Origin: Bretschneidera sinensis
Lineage: Eukaryota > Streptophyta > Magnoliopsida > Brassicales > Akaniaceae
Assembly (NCBI GenBank): GCA_023935145.1
Contig: CM043698.1
Coordinates: 20,649,001 to 20,713,000 of the forward strand
DNA length: 64,000 nt
Direction: 5' to 3'
Numbering within the stretch: the stretch's first letter is position 1; each line of letters opens with the position of its first letter. This document shows positions 30,266-44,206 of this stretch, piece by piece. Under the pieces are notes generated by a model. That model had not been told where the DNA came from. It saw only the letters and a program-made list of their open reading frames with translations, and made no database searches. Made by a program: the position numbers and the translations under genes.

Positions 30266-33100
30266 GCATAATGGAAGTTCTTTTAATTCATCTAGTCATT
30301 TTCACCTTCTTGTTATATCAACTCCTATTATAAAAAATCTTCAATTATTTATTTATTTATTTTTAAAATTTTCATTTAATTAAAAATTTTAATCTTACAT
30401 AATCGAAAAAATTTATTGATAATTACAAAAAATTACAATAATAATTAAATAAAATAAAATATTTAAATATTTAATTACTATTTTAATTTTAATAATTATT
30501 AATAAAATTTTTATAACTATGTGATAATTCCTACCAAACGGGATATGTTAAAACATTACTCTTTTAACTAATCGTTTGAAAGACACTTCTTTTCTCTCAC
30601 GTGACCCATCTAGAGGAAAGCATCCACTTTTTATTTATGAAAATGACACTACCAATCAAGTCTACAAGTTTTCTAGCACGACAGGACATCTCGCGTTGTC
30701 TTTGGGAGAAAGCAGGCCGAAATTTTTGAAACAATAAATGGACAAATTCAGAGAATGCAGCAAAAAAATCGGTTGAAATTGGAATTTGGAGCACGATTGT
30801 TTAAAATCAATTTTAATTTAAAATTTATTTTTAAAATTTAATTTAATTTAATTTAATTATTTATTAATTAATTAATATTTAATTATTATATAATAAAATT
30901 TAATTTATAATTTTTTTTAAAAATAAATTTAAACTTAAAATTAAATTTAAACCAAATCAAATATCCAACTGTTTTTAAAAGTTGCCAACTAGAAAGAAAA
31001 TGACAATTGAAAAGTGGAAAATGTCTGCTACAAAACATATCCGTACCATCTCTTTGGACAAAACGTGAAAGTTATCACTTAAATTAGTGATTAAAAGTTA
31101 GAAATATCTTGTTTGTCCCAGAACACTGAATTGAGTATTTATTTTATTTAAAATATAATAATATTATATTTTTTTATTTATCAACATGATAATTTTATAT
31201 TGAATTATATATTAAAAAATAATATTTGACTCCACATCGGTGTAAAATAATTTTCTCTAATCCACTAATGTAACAATTATATATTAAAAAATTACATATA
31301 AATTATATTTTTTTATTAAAATGTTTAATAAATAAATCAAATATTTTATGATGTGATTTGCAGATTGATTTTTTTAATATATGACTCAATATAAAGTTGT
31401 CACGTCAGTGAATAGGAGCAGTGGTGTAATCAAATTTTTTTTCTTAAGAGGGCCAAAATCAATATGGTCAAAAAAATTATAATAATTTTTTCAACATATA
31501 AAATAATGATAAATACATGATTCTAAATACCCAAAGAGGTAGTAATATAGGTCTAATACTCCGTGACGGGTATGTGTGGTAGCCTACTTGCTTACCCATT
31601 TTCACCAAAAAAAATAATATACAGTGCAACTAAAATATACATTAGTCATTAGTGTATATGACTAATTAACTAATAAAATAACCAAAAAAAAATCATAAAT
31701 TTTCATATTTTAAATTATACTCTCCATTTTTTCATTAAATAGAAATAAATCGTAATCATGTTTACTATAAAAAAATTTAGTAATTTTTTTTCTTCAAAAT
31801 TTCAATTTAGATGATATTTAATATTTTAGTTTAGTAAGTATTAATTTTTTTTGATCAAATTAGCATGTTTCTCTTGATTATTAGTTAAGAGGAAAAAAAT
31901 GGGAAAAAACAATACAAATTATTGAAATGAAAAAAGTTCAATCCATCTATATGGTTCTTAACAAAAAAAAGTAATGCTTAACAAATCAAGATAGTTTCAA
32001 TTTGAACTTAAATTGTAAATTTGTCTATATCATTTATCGACAAAGATCATGTGTGAAGCACAATATAGACACGTTATATAGTAAATATGTTTCAGTTAAA
32101 ACAAATAAAAGCCACACACGTAACCCCAAATTAGAATCATGCTTTTAATTGTCAATTTCTTATTGTTTTTTATCATAAAAATAGATGAAAAAATTAATGA
32201 ATTGATTTTTTTCTTTTTTACTTTTACGATGAATAGACGAACTAACTAGAAATTTGCTTTTATTAGATTAAAACCAAATAAAACCCACAATTTGATAGCT
32301 AAAATAGTTTTCACCCTAGTAAACTGTAAATAACTTTTATGTAATTTGATTATTTCTTCATCAAGGCACTGAAAATATACACATTAAAAAATTACTAGTT
32401 TATCTTTGTGGGGGCCAATAAAAAAGACAGTAAGTGGTCTACATGGAGCAATGCACTAACATGTCGCATAGAAGAAAACTTTTCAAAAATCTTGGGGGAG
32501 CCCCTGATACCCCACTCCCGTCACCCTGGGTAGAAGGAGGTTTTTACTTTCTCCACGTTGGCATAGAACAAAGTATTATTTATTAAATAATTATATGTAA
32601 ATCATTATTTATTAAATATTTTAATAAAAATATCATGTGATTTATAGATAATTTTTAATACCACTTAATGTAAAATTATCAGTCAGCGGAGAAGAAAAGA
32701 TTCTACGCAACGAAGTCCAATACATTATTCTTCCAAAATATTGAAGATGGAAAAATCAAAAGAATATATTGAAAATGGATTATTAAAAAAAAAATGAAAA
32801 TGGATTATGATCTAACTGTTCTTTCTTTTTACGCGTGCATGAAACGACACTTATTCTCATATGTTTGACTGTTTATGAGGCTCTGATCCCAATATGTGAT
32901 ACACGTGAGCCCCAACCCCATGGCCTCATTGAACTGAACGTACATAAATCATTCTCATTTTTCATTAGATGGGTCCTAAATTGGCCCATAAATCATGGTG
33001 AGCAATTATCTTTGAGAATCAAACGGTTTCTGGCACGTTTGAGATTTTGACGGCTACGATTGTTCCAGTCCCCCGCCACCTTCAAATCCTCGTCACTAAG
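30266..33100. other. AT-rich intergenic DNA
   Basis: No coding potential is seen. One probable hAT-like relic (31419-32528) is listed separately. Two segments near 31195-31400 and 32570-32700 resemble each other loosely. Confidence 0.6.
31419..32528. mobile_element. Probable non-autonomous hAT-like relic
   Basis: The left end starts CAGTGGTG and soon reads AAGAGGGCC. The reverse complement of the right end starts CAGGGTGA and soon reads GGGGCTCCCCCAAG. CA-starting ends followed by G-rich subterminal sequence are common in plant hAT elements. The 8-bp flanks AATAGGAG and GGTAGAAG agree at only 5 of 8 positions. Interior is AT-rich and non-coding. Confidence 0.3.
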
Positions 33101-33689
33101 AATCTCCCTCTGTAACATTCATCCAGTACTGCACAAAAAGACGCCTATTTCTAACTTCTCCAAAAATATGGAGCTTGTTTAGCCTCTCTCTCTCTGTATG
33201 TGACAAGCTTGGCTCTGGTACTTTTCTCTGTCTCATTAGAAACTTTGATTCCCTTACTTAGTATTGGGGATTATTTTTGGCACCTTGTTCATTTTTCTGT
33301 AATCATTGTTAGACGTATACTTTCGTCTTTTGGTAGATTCTGCTGCTGAAAGATCTAGTTTTTCTTGGTCCAGTTTTTTTATGTGTTAGGTGATGTTCTT
33401 GTACTGTTTTTAGCGCTTATATATCTGGGTTTTGATAGAGAAATTGGATAATAAAGGGGAAGCCCAATATTGAAATTATTATCCTATAAACAAGTTTAAA
33501 TATAGGAAGAGAGAATCAGATTTGACGTTGAACTTTCTGGGATTTGGGTATTTGGTGTTTCGTTGGAATTTAGGAGCTCCGGTTATTGAGTATTTGTATC
33601 GGGCTATTGGCTCGTGTTTAAAGTTGAAAATTTTGGATTCTGGGTATTGGTATTGTTACTGTGATTGTCTTTTTCTTTGTAAAAATTAG

Positions 33690-35915
33690 ATGGTCATGGA
33701 TCAGCCCTTAAGAGGTTTCTATGGGTCTCTAAACCGATTCAAGCCAAACAATGAGAACCTTTCAGTCCTATCAGATCAGGATCTTGTTAATGGATTCAAA
33801 ATAGGTAGTAATTTTCTCTGTCAAAACTACCTCGATATTCCCCCTTTGCCACTCAGTCCAATCCCCAGTGAAATTGCCGCTTCCTCGAGCCTGAACCAAG
33901 AGGAAGATTCCCATGAGGATTATGATTTTAGTGATGTGGTTCTCAAGTACATAAGCCAGATGCTTATGGAAGAGAAGAACTGTATGTTCCAAGAGTCAAC
34001 GGCAGCTCTTCAAGCTGCTGAGAAGTCGTTATACGAGCTCATTGGGGAGAAGTATCCTCCTTTTCCTAACTATGATTTGGCACCCTACGTTGATGAAAAA
34101 CAATATAGCCCAGATGAATATCATGATTTAATTTGCATTTGTAACAGTAGCACTAGCAGCTCTAGTGGTAGCAACTTGGTGGATCCAGGGTGGAACAGTA
34201 CTTTTGGTGAGCATAAGTCCTCATGTATTGCTTCTCAGACAAATTTGCAATCATACCATAGTTCAGCCAACAGTGCTGCTACCATCGTAGATGGGTTTGT
34301 GGATTCTCCAGTCAGTGCTCCTAAAATTCCTGATATATTTAGTGACAGTAAGTCTGTTATGCAATTTAAGAAAGAGTTTGAGGAAGCGAGGAAGTTCCTT
34401 CCAAGTGGTAGTAGCCTATTTGTTGATTTGGAGAATAACGGGTTATTTCTTAAAGAGTTGAAGGAAGAGGCTAAGGATATGGTACTTAAGGTGGAGAAGA
34501 AGCCCGAGCCTGAGTATTCACCGGATGGATCAAGAGGGAAGAAGAATCCCCATCCTGAGGATGTGATTACAGAGAGTTGGAGGAGTAGCAAGCAGTCAGC
34601 TAATTGTACTGAATCGACTGTGAGTTCAGAAATGTTTGATATGGTATTGCTACAGTGTGGGCCAGAATCTGCTCTTCGTGAAGCATTGCAAAGTGGGACA
34701 AGGAAGAATGTCCAGCAGAATGGCCAATTGAGAGGGTCTAAAGGTGGAAAAGGCCGTGGGAAGAAGCAGGGAACTAAAAGGGATGTGGTAGATTTAAGAA
34801 TTCTTCTAACCCTTTGTGCACAAGCTGTTGCAGTTGATGATAGGAGATGTGCAAGTGAGCTACTTAAGCAAATCAGACAGCATTCTTCTCCTATGGGAAA
34901 TGGAATGCAGAGGATTGCCTACTACTTTGCTGATGGCCTAGAGGCTCGCTTAGCTGGCTCTGGAACCCAGATTTACACTGCCCTAATTACTAAGGCAGTG
35001 TCAGCTGCTGATGTGTTGAAAGCTTACCATCTGTTTCTTGCCGCATGTCCATTTAGGAAGCTCTCAAATTTCTTCTCAAACAAGACAATTATGAATGTAG
35101 CTGAGAAAGCAACGAGACTCCACATTATTGATTTTGGTATTCTCTATGGTTTTCAATGGCCATGCCTCATACAACGTCTCTCTAGCCTTGGTGGACCTCT
35201 TAGGCTTCGAATTACTGGGATTGATCTTCCACAACCGGGTTTTCGCCCAGCTGAAAGGGTGGAGGAGACAGGGCGCCGCTTAGCAAACTATGCAGAGACT
35301 TTCAACATTCCGTTTGAGTTCAATGCGATAGCACAGAAGTGGGACACTATTCAAATTGAGGACCTTAAGATTGAAAGTGACGAAGCGCTTGTTGTGAACT
35401 GTTTGTACAGGTTTAGAAACCTACTTGATGAAACTGTGGTGGTGGAGAGTCCAAGGAATAAAGTTCTGAACCTGATCAAGAAGATGAATCCAGATGTTTT
35501 CATACAGGGGATTGTGAATGGGGCCTATAGTGCACCCTTCTTTATCACAAGATTCAGGGAGGCCCTCTTCCACTACTCTACTTTGTTTGACATGCTTGAG
35601 ACTACTGTGCCTTGTGAGATTGAAGAGAGAATGCTGATTGAGAGAGATATATTTGGATGTGAGGCAAAGAATGTCATTGCTTGTGAGGGCTCAGAGAGAA
35701 TTGAAAGGCCAGAGACATACAAGCAGTGGCAGGTCCGCAATATGAGGGCTGGATTTAGGCAGCTACCTTTAAATGAGGAGATCAAGAAGATGGCAAAGGA
35801 GAAGGTGACATACTACCACAAGGATTTTGTAATTGATGAAGATAGCCAGTGGTTGCTTCAAGGTTGGAAGGGAAGAATTGTTTATGCTCTCTCTTCTTGG
35901 ACACCTGCTTGTTAA
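33690..35915 (+). CDS. GRAS-family transcription regulator, LISCL subfamily (SCL9/SCL14/SCL33-like)
   Basis: Single-exon nuclear co-regulator of 741 aa. The first ATG directly follows TAG, a likely acceptor of a leader intron as is usual in this subfamily; a second ATG two codons later (MDQPLRGF) is an equally possible start. The variable N-terminus carries the acidic LISCL block DFSDVVLKYISQMLMEE (about residues 80-95), followed by AALQAAEKSLYELIGEKYP, which is diagnostic. The GRAS domain starts about residue 365: first leucine-rich region (VDLRILLTLCAQAVAVDDRR), the VHIID motif as LHIIDFGILYGFQWP near 476, the second leucine repeat and PFYRE region, and the C-terminal SAW motif (WLLQGWKGRIVYALSSW). 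All motifs are intact. The exact ortholog within LISCL is not assigned. Confidence 0.93.
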   Translation: MVMDQPLRGFYGSLNRFKPNNENLSVLSDQDLVNGFKIGSNFLCQNYLDIPPLPLSPIPSEIAASSSLNQEEDSHEDYDFSDVVLKYISQMLMEEKNCMFQESTAALQAAEKSLYELIGEKYPPFPNYDLAPYVDEKQYSPDEYHDLICICNSSTSSSSGSNLVDPGWNSTFGEHKSSCIASQTNLQSYHSSANSAATIVDGFVDSPVSAPKIPDIFSDSKSVMQFKKEFEEARKFLPSGSSLFVDLENNGLFLKELKEEAKDMVLKVEKKPEPEYSPDGSRGKKNPHPEDVITESWRSSKQSANCTESTVSSEMFDMVLLQCGPESALREALQSGTRKNVQQNGQLRGSKGGKGRGKKQGTKRDVVDLRILLTLCAQAVAVDDRRCASELLKQIRQHSSPMGNGMQRIAYYFADGLEARLAGSGTQIYTALITKAVSAADVLKAYHLFLAACPFRKLSNFFSNKTIMNVAEKATRLHIIDFGILYGFQWPCLIQRLSSLGGPLRLRITGIDLPQPGFRPAERVEETGRRLANYAETFNIPFEFNAIAQKWDTIQIEDLKIESDEALVVNCLYRFRNLLDETVVVESPRNKVLNLIKKMNPDVFIQGIVNGAYSAPFFITRFREALFHYSTLFDMLETTVPCEIEERMLIERDIFGCEAKNVIACEGSERIERPETYKQWQVRNMRAGFRQLPLNEEIKKMAKEKVTYYHKDFVIDEDSQWLLQGWKGRIVYALSSWTPAC

Positions 35916-38310
35916 CGGCATGTTCTTTATTATTCATGGAAGGCATGATAATGGGAGTCTCCTTTTGTATTGGATTTCTGCTATTCCAAGTGAAGGTATT
36001 TTCTCTTTTGGTTAAATACCATCTCTCTCACTCTCTCAATCTACCTGACATATACTGATCCATGCAGGCACATGTATATGCACACGCACACAAAAGAACA
36101 AGCAGAAACTCACTGTTCCAATTATGATATTACATGATAGATGTACAGACTTGATATAATAATGATCGCTGATTGCTGTATTTGCTGGTCAGGTTACTCA
36201 AGTAGAGCATAGGCTGCTGCTTATCATAATGCTATCAAAGATCTATTATTTAAGGGCAGCTTGCTGTGGCAGTCATTGATTTGTTAGAAGAAACTATATA
36301 TACTTCTAGATAGTGCTTGGACTCTTTTATCTGAGGAGATAACTGTATGTACTTCTAGATAGATGAAAAAAAACAGCTAGCAGTTTTGGGAATTTAAAGC
36401 AATTTTGAGAAATCTCCAGTAACAGAAGGAAGATAGCTTTTGTTGTTCTTGTTATTAGAGGCTCTAGTGAGCACTGATCATCTTGCTTTTGGGGATTTCA
36501 ATTTCAAATAATATCTGTGCATATAATTCTATAAGGAAACAGTTGTTTGAGTTTTATCCATAAAATGGTTATGAAATATTCTCATTCTTTTTTTTTTTTT
36601 TTTTTATGTTTATTGGTTTGTAGTAATGTTGTAGTGCGATAGTTGCCTGCCATTTTCATATCAGAAAAGCAATGCAGTTCAATGTACTAAATCCTTAAGC
36701 AATTTATAATAATGTTTTATTTAGTGATATGGGTCCCATCCTTATTAGTTTAGAGAGCTTAATCTTTTCTTTTCGGGTAATGATTGGAGATTTTCAGGAG
36801 TTTGAGGAACTAAAATGATTGGAGAGATCAGTTATGCATGGTAGATTTCTTAGAGAAAAAGTTTAAAAGCATTGAATTAGAAGCAGCAAACAAAGTCAAG
36901 TCTCTCTCTCCCTCTCTCCTGATTCACCAAAAAGAAAGGGGAAATTTGACTTTGTATCTGATAGTAAAATGAATATTCTTATTATTAAGCAAAGTGAAAT
37001 TTACAAGTATTACATAATCATTTGTGTTGTTATTATTAATTTGTTGTACTATGGTGTTGTTGCAATTGTTTTGTTGCCAAATGTATGCTTTACTTTAGGT
37101 CTCAAAAGTTCAGCCCCTATGGTGCATCATGTTGAATTTTTCAATGTAGACTACCATACGTTTTAGTTTTATAAAACCAGGTCAACAAAATTGGTCAAAT
37201 GAGAAAAGTACGAGAATCAATATGTAGTTAATTAGTTATCATGTGGTTTGGGTTTATACAAATATTAATTTAATTAATGTGAGTTTGTAGCTAGTGCAAG
37301 CATTAGTCTAATATTGGCATGTAGATGGGAGGGTCTATTTGAACTATGTTACTAATGTGCATACCTTCTTTTTGGCTCTCAGTACGTTAGAGTATTCAGT
37401 TTTTTATCTATCCGAGAAAGTACTATTGTGGGAGTACAAAAAAGAAGACCTAACATTGATCAAGGTTCCGTGAAAAAAAATGGTTGAACCAACAAAGCTC
37501 ACCCCCTCCCCTTTGTTTGAATCCCATAAGAGACAACAGACACCTTCAGTCAAGTCTTAACTATAGTTACTAATAAAAAAACACATTATTACCTATAGTT
37601 GAAATTCTATAACTATAATTTCTCATGAAAAAAAAAATTACTCTCTTTACTCTTTCCCGGTCCTCATTCCCTAAATCCATCGGCTATTTACTTTCTATAA
37701 TAAAACAATTAAATAAACAACAAAAAAAAGTTTGGATTCTGGAGGGCTCTTCTCCTTCTTCTTTTTTTTCTTCACATTATAGTTTCACTAATTGGTTATT
37801 TATCTATTATAAATAAAAAATCAAGTACGGGTAAAATAGCAAGTACTTTACTTTTGATTTCTCCAAATTTTTTTATCGAGATTATTTGGCCTAATAGTCA
37901 CTTCTAGTTTTAGGTCTTCCATATAAAAGACTAAAATTCGATATTTCTCCATGTCAATTAATATACCAAAAAGTGATAGTGATATCATTTAAATATAATT
38001 TGTATTTAAATGTTTACATTTGTTTTTATCTTGGATAGTCATTTTTTATTGACACTAAATTATTTTATTATTCGTTGATGTGTCCCTCCAATATTATAAA
38101 TAGACTAAACTTTTAATTGGTAAATGTATTTATCTCACAATTTTTTTTTCAAAGGATAATCGTTGGACTTATGGACGAGAGATTCATTCCCTTAAAAGTT
38201 GAAGAAAGCAAGCATACTATATATCCCAATAAGTGGCTGCATGTGCTGCCAGCTATTCTCACTTAGAGAACAACTTTTAAAATTGACAATTTTTTGTGTT
38301 GAATTTAGCC

Positions 38311-38343
<33 letters not shown>

Positions 38344-40592
38344 GCTCAAAAAAATTAAAATTTAATTTAGATTAAATTCAATACCAAACACTCTAACAAT
38401 TTTTGGTGTTGAGACATTCATTATTATTTATTTAAGTAAACAGGGTCTAATTAAATCCTTTCATAGTCATTATTACACCATGTTAAATTAGACAAATAAC
38501 AAATCTGAGTTTCCTTTAATTATAAATGTTAAACAATCTATTAAGGTTATCAATTTCTTTTTGTTTCCGTCGGAATTTTTTGATTTTGCAAGCAAAGCAA
38601 CGCATTAAAGACTTATGTTTCATTTTGCTGTGTTTTTGTTTGTTTTGATCGTTTTGGTTAATTTTTATCTGATTCGATTTCTTTCCATCCCTTTTAATCT
38701 ATTTTGATTGACACTTAATCTACCTGTTATTTTCATAATTTTAGTGAATTAATTGTTAATACTTTGTAATTTTAGTGGTAAATTGAGGTATTTTAATATT
38801 AAAACATTCAGATTTCTATTTTTTTAAATCATATTTCACGAGTTAAGAGTATTTACCTATTCAAATATCAAAGGGGTTATTGTCCTGAAGTGCCTTAGCT
38901 TTTGCTCTATATTTTAATGTTTTTTTGTATTTTAAATTCAATCAATTTATTCTTTACAAGAGAACTAGTTCACACATGTGGTCCAAGATAATTATGACAG
39001 TATTTTCTCTGAGATGAGAGTTGTTTTCATAAATTATAGATTAAGGAGCTAGAGATTTTGAGCTTGAAGAAAATAAGAAAGACAAATGAGATTTGCTAAA
39101 CAAAAAAATATATGTCAGAGTTGTCTTTTCGTATTCAAATAAAGTATACATGTGGACTGCACAAAGAAACGTGTAAATTTGAATGGTCTATTAGATATTT
39201 CGTGTAAATTGATCGAATTTAGAACACAAAGAAACGTTGAAATATGGGGCAAAATGTAATGGTGTTTTGGATGATAATCCAAAATCAAGATGAGAGTTAT
39301 AAATATCTTGGTGTTAGTTAATTCATTACATTTGTTATTTTATTATGGTTTATCTATGTACCTATTTATATGTTAATACGTATGTAATTTGATAAGTAAA
39401 TACATATTTAAATATATCATCAAATCCGAACAACATATAAATCAAATTGAAGCCAAAACGTTATGTTCAAATCAATGTTATAAATTCCGTTTTGTTTCTG
39501 TTTTAGCATTAAACCGAAACGAAACACCCCTATATTTTGTTTCGCCTTCTATTTTGACTCGTTTTGGTTTGTTTCGGCGTGTTTTGGTTGTTTCGACCAA
39601 AACATCATATTTCAGTCGAAATATTATAATGATATTTTTAATCGATTTTTGAAAATTTTAAAAAATTAATTTGAGAATTTGTACTCTTTTTCTTTAATTA
39701 GGGATTTGATCAAATCAGGTTGAGTAGTTCCATAATAAAAAACAACAATTTTATCTTGAATAATGTGTGTGATAAATTATCAGATTGGTGTTGAATTGTG
39801 TTAGTATTTAGATTTTAAATGATACGAGTGATACATTATTTTTATTATTTAATGTTTGAATAATGATTTGTTTTATTATGATATTTATTTATAATTATAT
39901 TTTTGAAATGTATGTAATTTGATAGTAGGATAAAGTCATAATTTGGATTTATATAAAAAAAAGAATTTATAATTGATTTAAAAAAAATTTGGGTATAATT
40001 AATTTGTATATTTGAATAATAATTGTTTTCTTATGATTTATATTTATAAATTATACGTTTTTTGGAATATACATAATTTGACAAATCGTGTTTAATAACA
40101 CTATTAATTCGAAATAAGCACTTAGTAAAAACTAAAACCAAAACGTTTCATTTAAATAACTAAATCGAAACATTACGTGAAATTTACAACTTTGGTTCAA
40201 ATCATTATAATGAAATGATTACCTAGCCTTTTATATGAATTTTTTTTATTAACTCAAGTTTAAAACGTTAGTTTTACGTCCGTTAAAATTTTTAAATAAT
40301 TTAATTAATAATATAAATATAAATATAAAAATAAAAAATAATATTACTAGTAAAACTTATCAAAATTAACAGTAAATTTTTTAACGCATCTTAAATAAAG
40401 CTGAGGCAACCAAGTATTTTTTTCTCTCTTTCACATAGGCCACTCGGGTTTAAATCAAATGGATTTTTATGAATTTATTTACCGATGATACTCAAAAGCC
40501 AATAGCAAAAACCCTCTATACTCTTCACATAGCAGAAGAGGGTTTTAGATTTTGCTTAGATGCATCATCATACAACAAATCAAGGAAGACAG
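35916..40592. other. AT-rich intergenic DNA
   Basis: The first few hundred bases are probably the 3' UTR of the GRAS gene. A T run lies at 36588-36605 and an (AT)n run at about 38316-38342. A region at 39455-40190 has weakly inverted ends rich in CCAAAACG/CGTTTTGG and could be an old MITE. No gene is seen. Confidence 0.6.
38316..38342. repeat. (AT)n microsatellite
   Basis: Uninterrupted TA dinucleotides, visible directly. Confidence 0.85.
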
Positions 40593-42398
40593 ATGAGTGG
40601 GGCAGGAGCACCAGATTTTTTTACGGAGAAGCTCAACGCCTTGGCTATGTTGGTCGTTCTGCTTTCAAGGTAAAACTCTTACTGTGTAATCAGTTGATCT
40701 TATCTTTCAAATTTTTTTCTTTTCGTTGGTTATAAATTTGTCCTTTTTTCCCCTTAAAGAACTCAATACTACTACTACTCTCACACGCAAACAAATACTT
40801 TCTTGCAAGAATAGTTGCTGCAGACACAGAAGCAATACAAACTGATAAAACCAGGTTCTTCTGTTCTTGCCCTTGGTTGTGCTCCTGGTGCTTGGCTTCA
40901 GGTGTGCTCCCACCCATTTCGCTTTTCTTTTTATCTCCTTTTTTTGTTTTAATTTTATTGAATATGATTCTTTGATGGTATTTTGGGAATACTAATGTTC
41001 AAGTTGAATTTATGGGCATTCATGGTGTTCTTGGTTACTTTGTACTTCACTACAGGTTGCTTGTCAAAGCTCGGGCCCATTAAAGAATGGTGGGGTTTGT
41101 TGTGGGTGTTGATCTCAAGGTGTGTTTTTCACTTGTTGATTCTTTTGTACTTCAATTGGGACGTATAGATGGGTGGTTGGTTGGTTAACTGAACTTTTTG
41201 AGGCATTTTTTTCCTCTTTACATTTTGTTTTTGTTGTAATTTTTAAATCTGGGGTTTGCAGAACAGAAGGTGAATGTTCCTTCTCTTCACTGTGATTCAA
41301 TGGTTCAAACCTTTTGTGCTGATGTCATGACCCTCACGAAAGAACAAGTTAAGGCACTTTCTCCTCAGGTGATTAGATTTATTAGTATAAATTAATACTA
41401 GCTTGTTCAAAGTGTTTAAATTGGAGAATATCATTGAATGTTTAAATGATCTTATGGTGTTATTTTTTTCCTTCCTTGATCAACTATACTGTGTTTTCAA
41501 TCATTTATGCTCTAATGTACAGAAAAGATATACTATTGAGTATGTGTATTCTTAAGCATTTTAAGCAGTCCTTAGAATATGCGATATATAATCGACTTAC
41601 GAGCTTTTGCAGACCAAGGCACACTAAAATGCTCTTATTGCAGATCTAGGACTAAAATGCTCCTATATAAGGCACTTGCCATTATCTGTCTAAACTCTCT
41701 TGCAATATTGGATTGTCTTTGTGATTAATTCTGATCACTTAGGAGTTCTAAATAAAGTGAAAGAATTTAGAAATGTGCGGTTGTCGCTATTCTTGTTCAT
41801 ACCATAACAATAGCACAGATTCAATTCTGTTGCCAGTTACCTCTATGATATTGGCAATATCATCCTCAATATTTTCTCTCGCATTGCAGTAAGGGAAAAA
41901 TTGAAAAAAGAAAAAGAGAAAGAAGAAACTGAGTCCAACTTAGGGTCAAGGTCTTACTAGTGTTTCTATTCCTTCTTTCTGGTTCATTCTACAAAACTGT
42001 CCTTGGAATCAAAATCACCCCTCCATGCTTACTATAATCTCATCAGCTTACATCATCTCTTCTCTATATAAGATATGCAGTGGGAATCCTCAAATTGTTA
42101 CACTATGTAAGTGATCCATATTAGTCTCAAACTTCTCAAAGGGATGACAGTTGCCTTTGCTTGGTCTGAGATTAAGGCATTTTTGAGTTGAATGGTCTAG
42201 ATGCACGTGCTTCAGCTACTTTATAGCTTTTGTATTGGGCTCCTGTGGTAATTTGGTGATAAGTCATGAAGAATATTGCATTCCATCAGCATGAACTGCA
42301 AAAGTGTATTGAGGAAGCTTGGAGTCCCTTTTTGGATGTTTATGAGACCTTGATACCTAACCCACTTACTAGAGTAGTAGTTGCATTATAAGTAGTTA

Positions 42399-42706
42399 GG
42401 GTCTGTTTTGTTGTGGAAAACATTTTCCATTTTTTTTTCTCTATTTTCCTTTAACACTTGGTTCAACAATTTGCACATTCTCAACAAAATTTGGAAAACA
42501 AGACTTCTTTGTTTTTTATCTTTTCAACATAATATTGGAAAAGATGAGAAACAAAAAAAAATATTGTTTTCCAAATCACGTTGAAAAGATGAAAAGCGAA
42601 GAACTATTATTTTCAAAGTATGTTAATAATGTGCAAATTATTGAGGAAAGTGTCAAGGAAAATGGCGATAGAAAATAGAAAATGTTTTCCACAATTAAAT
42701 AGACCC
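42399..42706. mobile_element. Tourist/Harbinger-like MITE, 308 bp
   Basis: The left end reads TTA|GGGTCTGTTTTGTTGTGG. The reverse complement of the right end reads TTA|GGGTCTATTTAATTGTGG. Terminal inverted repeats of about 90 bp continue inward (GAAAACATTTTC, AATTTGCACATT). The TTA duplication flanks it at 42396-42398 and 42707-42709. No coding capacity. It sits in intron 4 of the FtsJ pseudogene. Confidence 0.8.
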
Positions 42707-43018
42707 TTAAAATTTTTATGCTAGCCTGAGAAATTGCACAAATAATTGACCTTTCTAAATATATAATGTCACCTTACCTGTAATTTTGATTACTTAACGA
42801 GTAATGTCACCTTATATTGTTCTGCACTTTGCATGGGTCAAGTTGGTCTTTAACCTTACTGCTTTAAGATGTTGAACCAGCAAAATGAGAAGTATGTCCT
42901 GTATGAAAAACTACTTGTATTTATTATTTATTTATGTTAAGTTGAAATTTTGTGATGGTGGGTTAGTTTTTGTTTCCCAAGCATATATATTCTTCAATAT
43001 CAGAAAAAATCTCTATCT

Positions 43019-44206
43019 TTATAAAAGAAGAAAGTAAATTTTTCTTTTCGTTTAGAACCTTTATATCTCATTTCAATTTGGTCTTGACCGTTTCAATTGT
43101 GTCAATCAAATCCTAAATGATACGTTTAACCAAGTCCTTCCATTCATTGTTATGCTGAGTTGACAAATGGTAGCTGATGTGGCAGAGAGTGGGGCCCAAA
43201 ATTTAGCCATGTCAGCATCAGAAGAGAGAGAATAGTCCCACCAAAATAATGTAAAGTTTTTTTTAAAAAAAAAAAATAGAAGAAAGGGAGGAGCTGCACA
43301 AGACACAAAACAAGGGGGAGAGAACAAGAGGGGGACAGAGAGGAACAAGCCATGGATTATAAACAGAAATGGTGCTGTAAAATAAATCTAAAAAGGGCAA
43401 AAAAGGAAATCAGTTTTCAAATGAAGAGCATGATAATGAGAGCGTCAGCAGAAGAGAAGGAGGGATGCTTTGCCATATGTTGTGGCAGAGAAAATGAGTT
43501 TTGTTTGTTTATTTTTAGAGACCACACACTGAGATGCTAACAATCTCTCTCTCTGTGGGTGTTGTGGTGAGTTTGTCTGTTTGGGGTATCGTGGTGGGTG
43601 TTTCCTCTTCCCCAAAACTCTTTGAACGAGCACTTTTTGAATTGGAAAATGATGGGGCTTGGCTTTTTAACCTCATGATATGATATGGGGTTGAATCATT
43701 GATGCCTGTGTGATCTTATCTTTGTCTTGTTTTCTTTTTTTAATGAAATTTTCCTTTTTGTTGATATCTTTTATATTTCGGTTTTATTAATCTTATCTAC
43801 TGGAAGTATCATTTGTATTTTATTTTGGGTGTGTGAGTAAAGTTTTCTCTTCCTTGCTGTTTCTCTCCCCCTTACTCTTATTCTCTCTGCCTCTCTCACT
43901 CTCCGTCTCTTCTGCAGCTCCTCTCCCCCTTTCTTTTTCTATTTTTTATTTTTATTTTTATTTTAAACTTAACTTTACAGTGTTTTGCCAGGATTATTCC
44001 ATCTCTTTTGATGCTGGCGTGGCTAAATTTTGGCCCTCTGCCACATCAGCGGTCCTTTATCTACTCAGCATAACAATGGACATAAGGATTGAAACCAATA
44101 ACATAACATTTGGGACTTTATTGATACAATTGAAACGGACAGGACCAAATTGAAATGAGGTATAAAAGTTCAGGGCGAAAAATAAAATTTACTCAAAAAA
44201 ATCATT
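43019..44206. mobile_element. Long-TIR, MULE-like non-autonomous element
   Basis: Inverted arms of more than 300 bp: left about 43030-43350, right about 43835-44200. Matching examples are CTCATTTCAATTTGGTC near 43068 against 44140, and GGAGGAGCTGCA near 43288 against the complement near 43914. A 9-bp direct repeat, TCTCTATCT, flanks it at 43010-43018 and 44207-44215, the size produced by Mutator-like transposases. The flank is low in complexity, so the duplication could be chance. The spacer shows no transposase. Confidence 0.6.

Noticed and set aside
30345..32700. Loose similarity between 31195-31400 and 32570-32700
   Set aside because: Both are AT-rich and the alignment is short; chance cannot be excluded by eye.
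39455..40190. Possible MITE with CCAAAACG-type ends
   Set aside because: The inverted match between the ends is weak and interrupted, and no target duplication is visible.
40469..40735. Open frame that would give the FtsJ fragment a different N-terminus
   Set aside because: It reaches the EAQRLGYVGRSAFK block only because one T is missing upstream. The true family start MSGAG (40593) is in another frame, and later exons are also broken.
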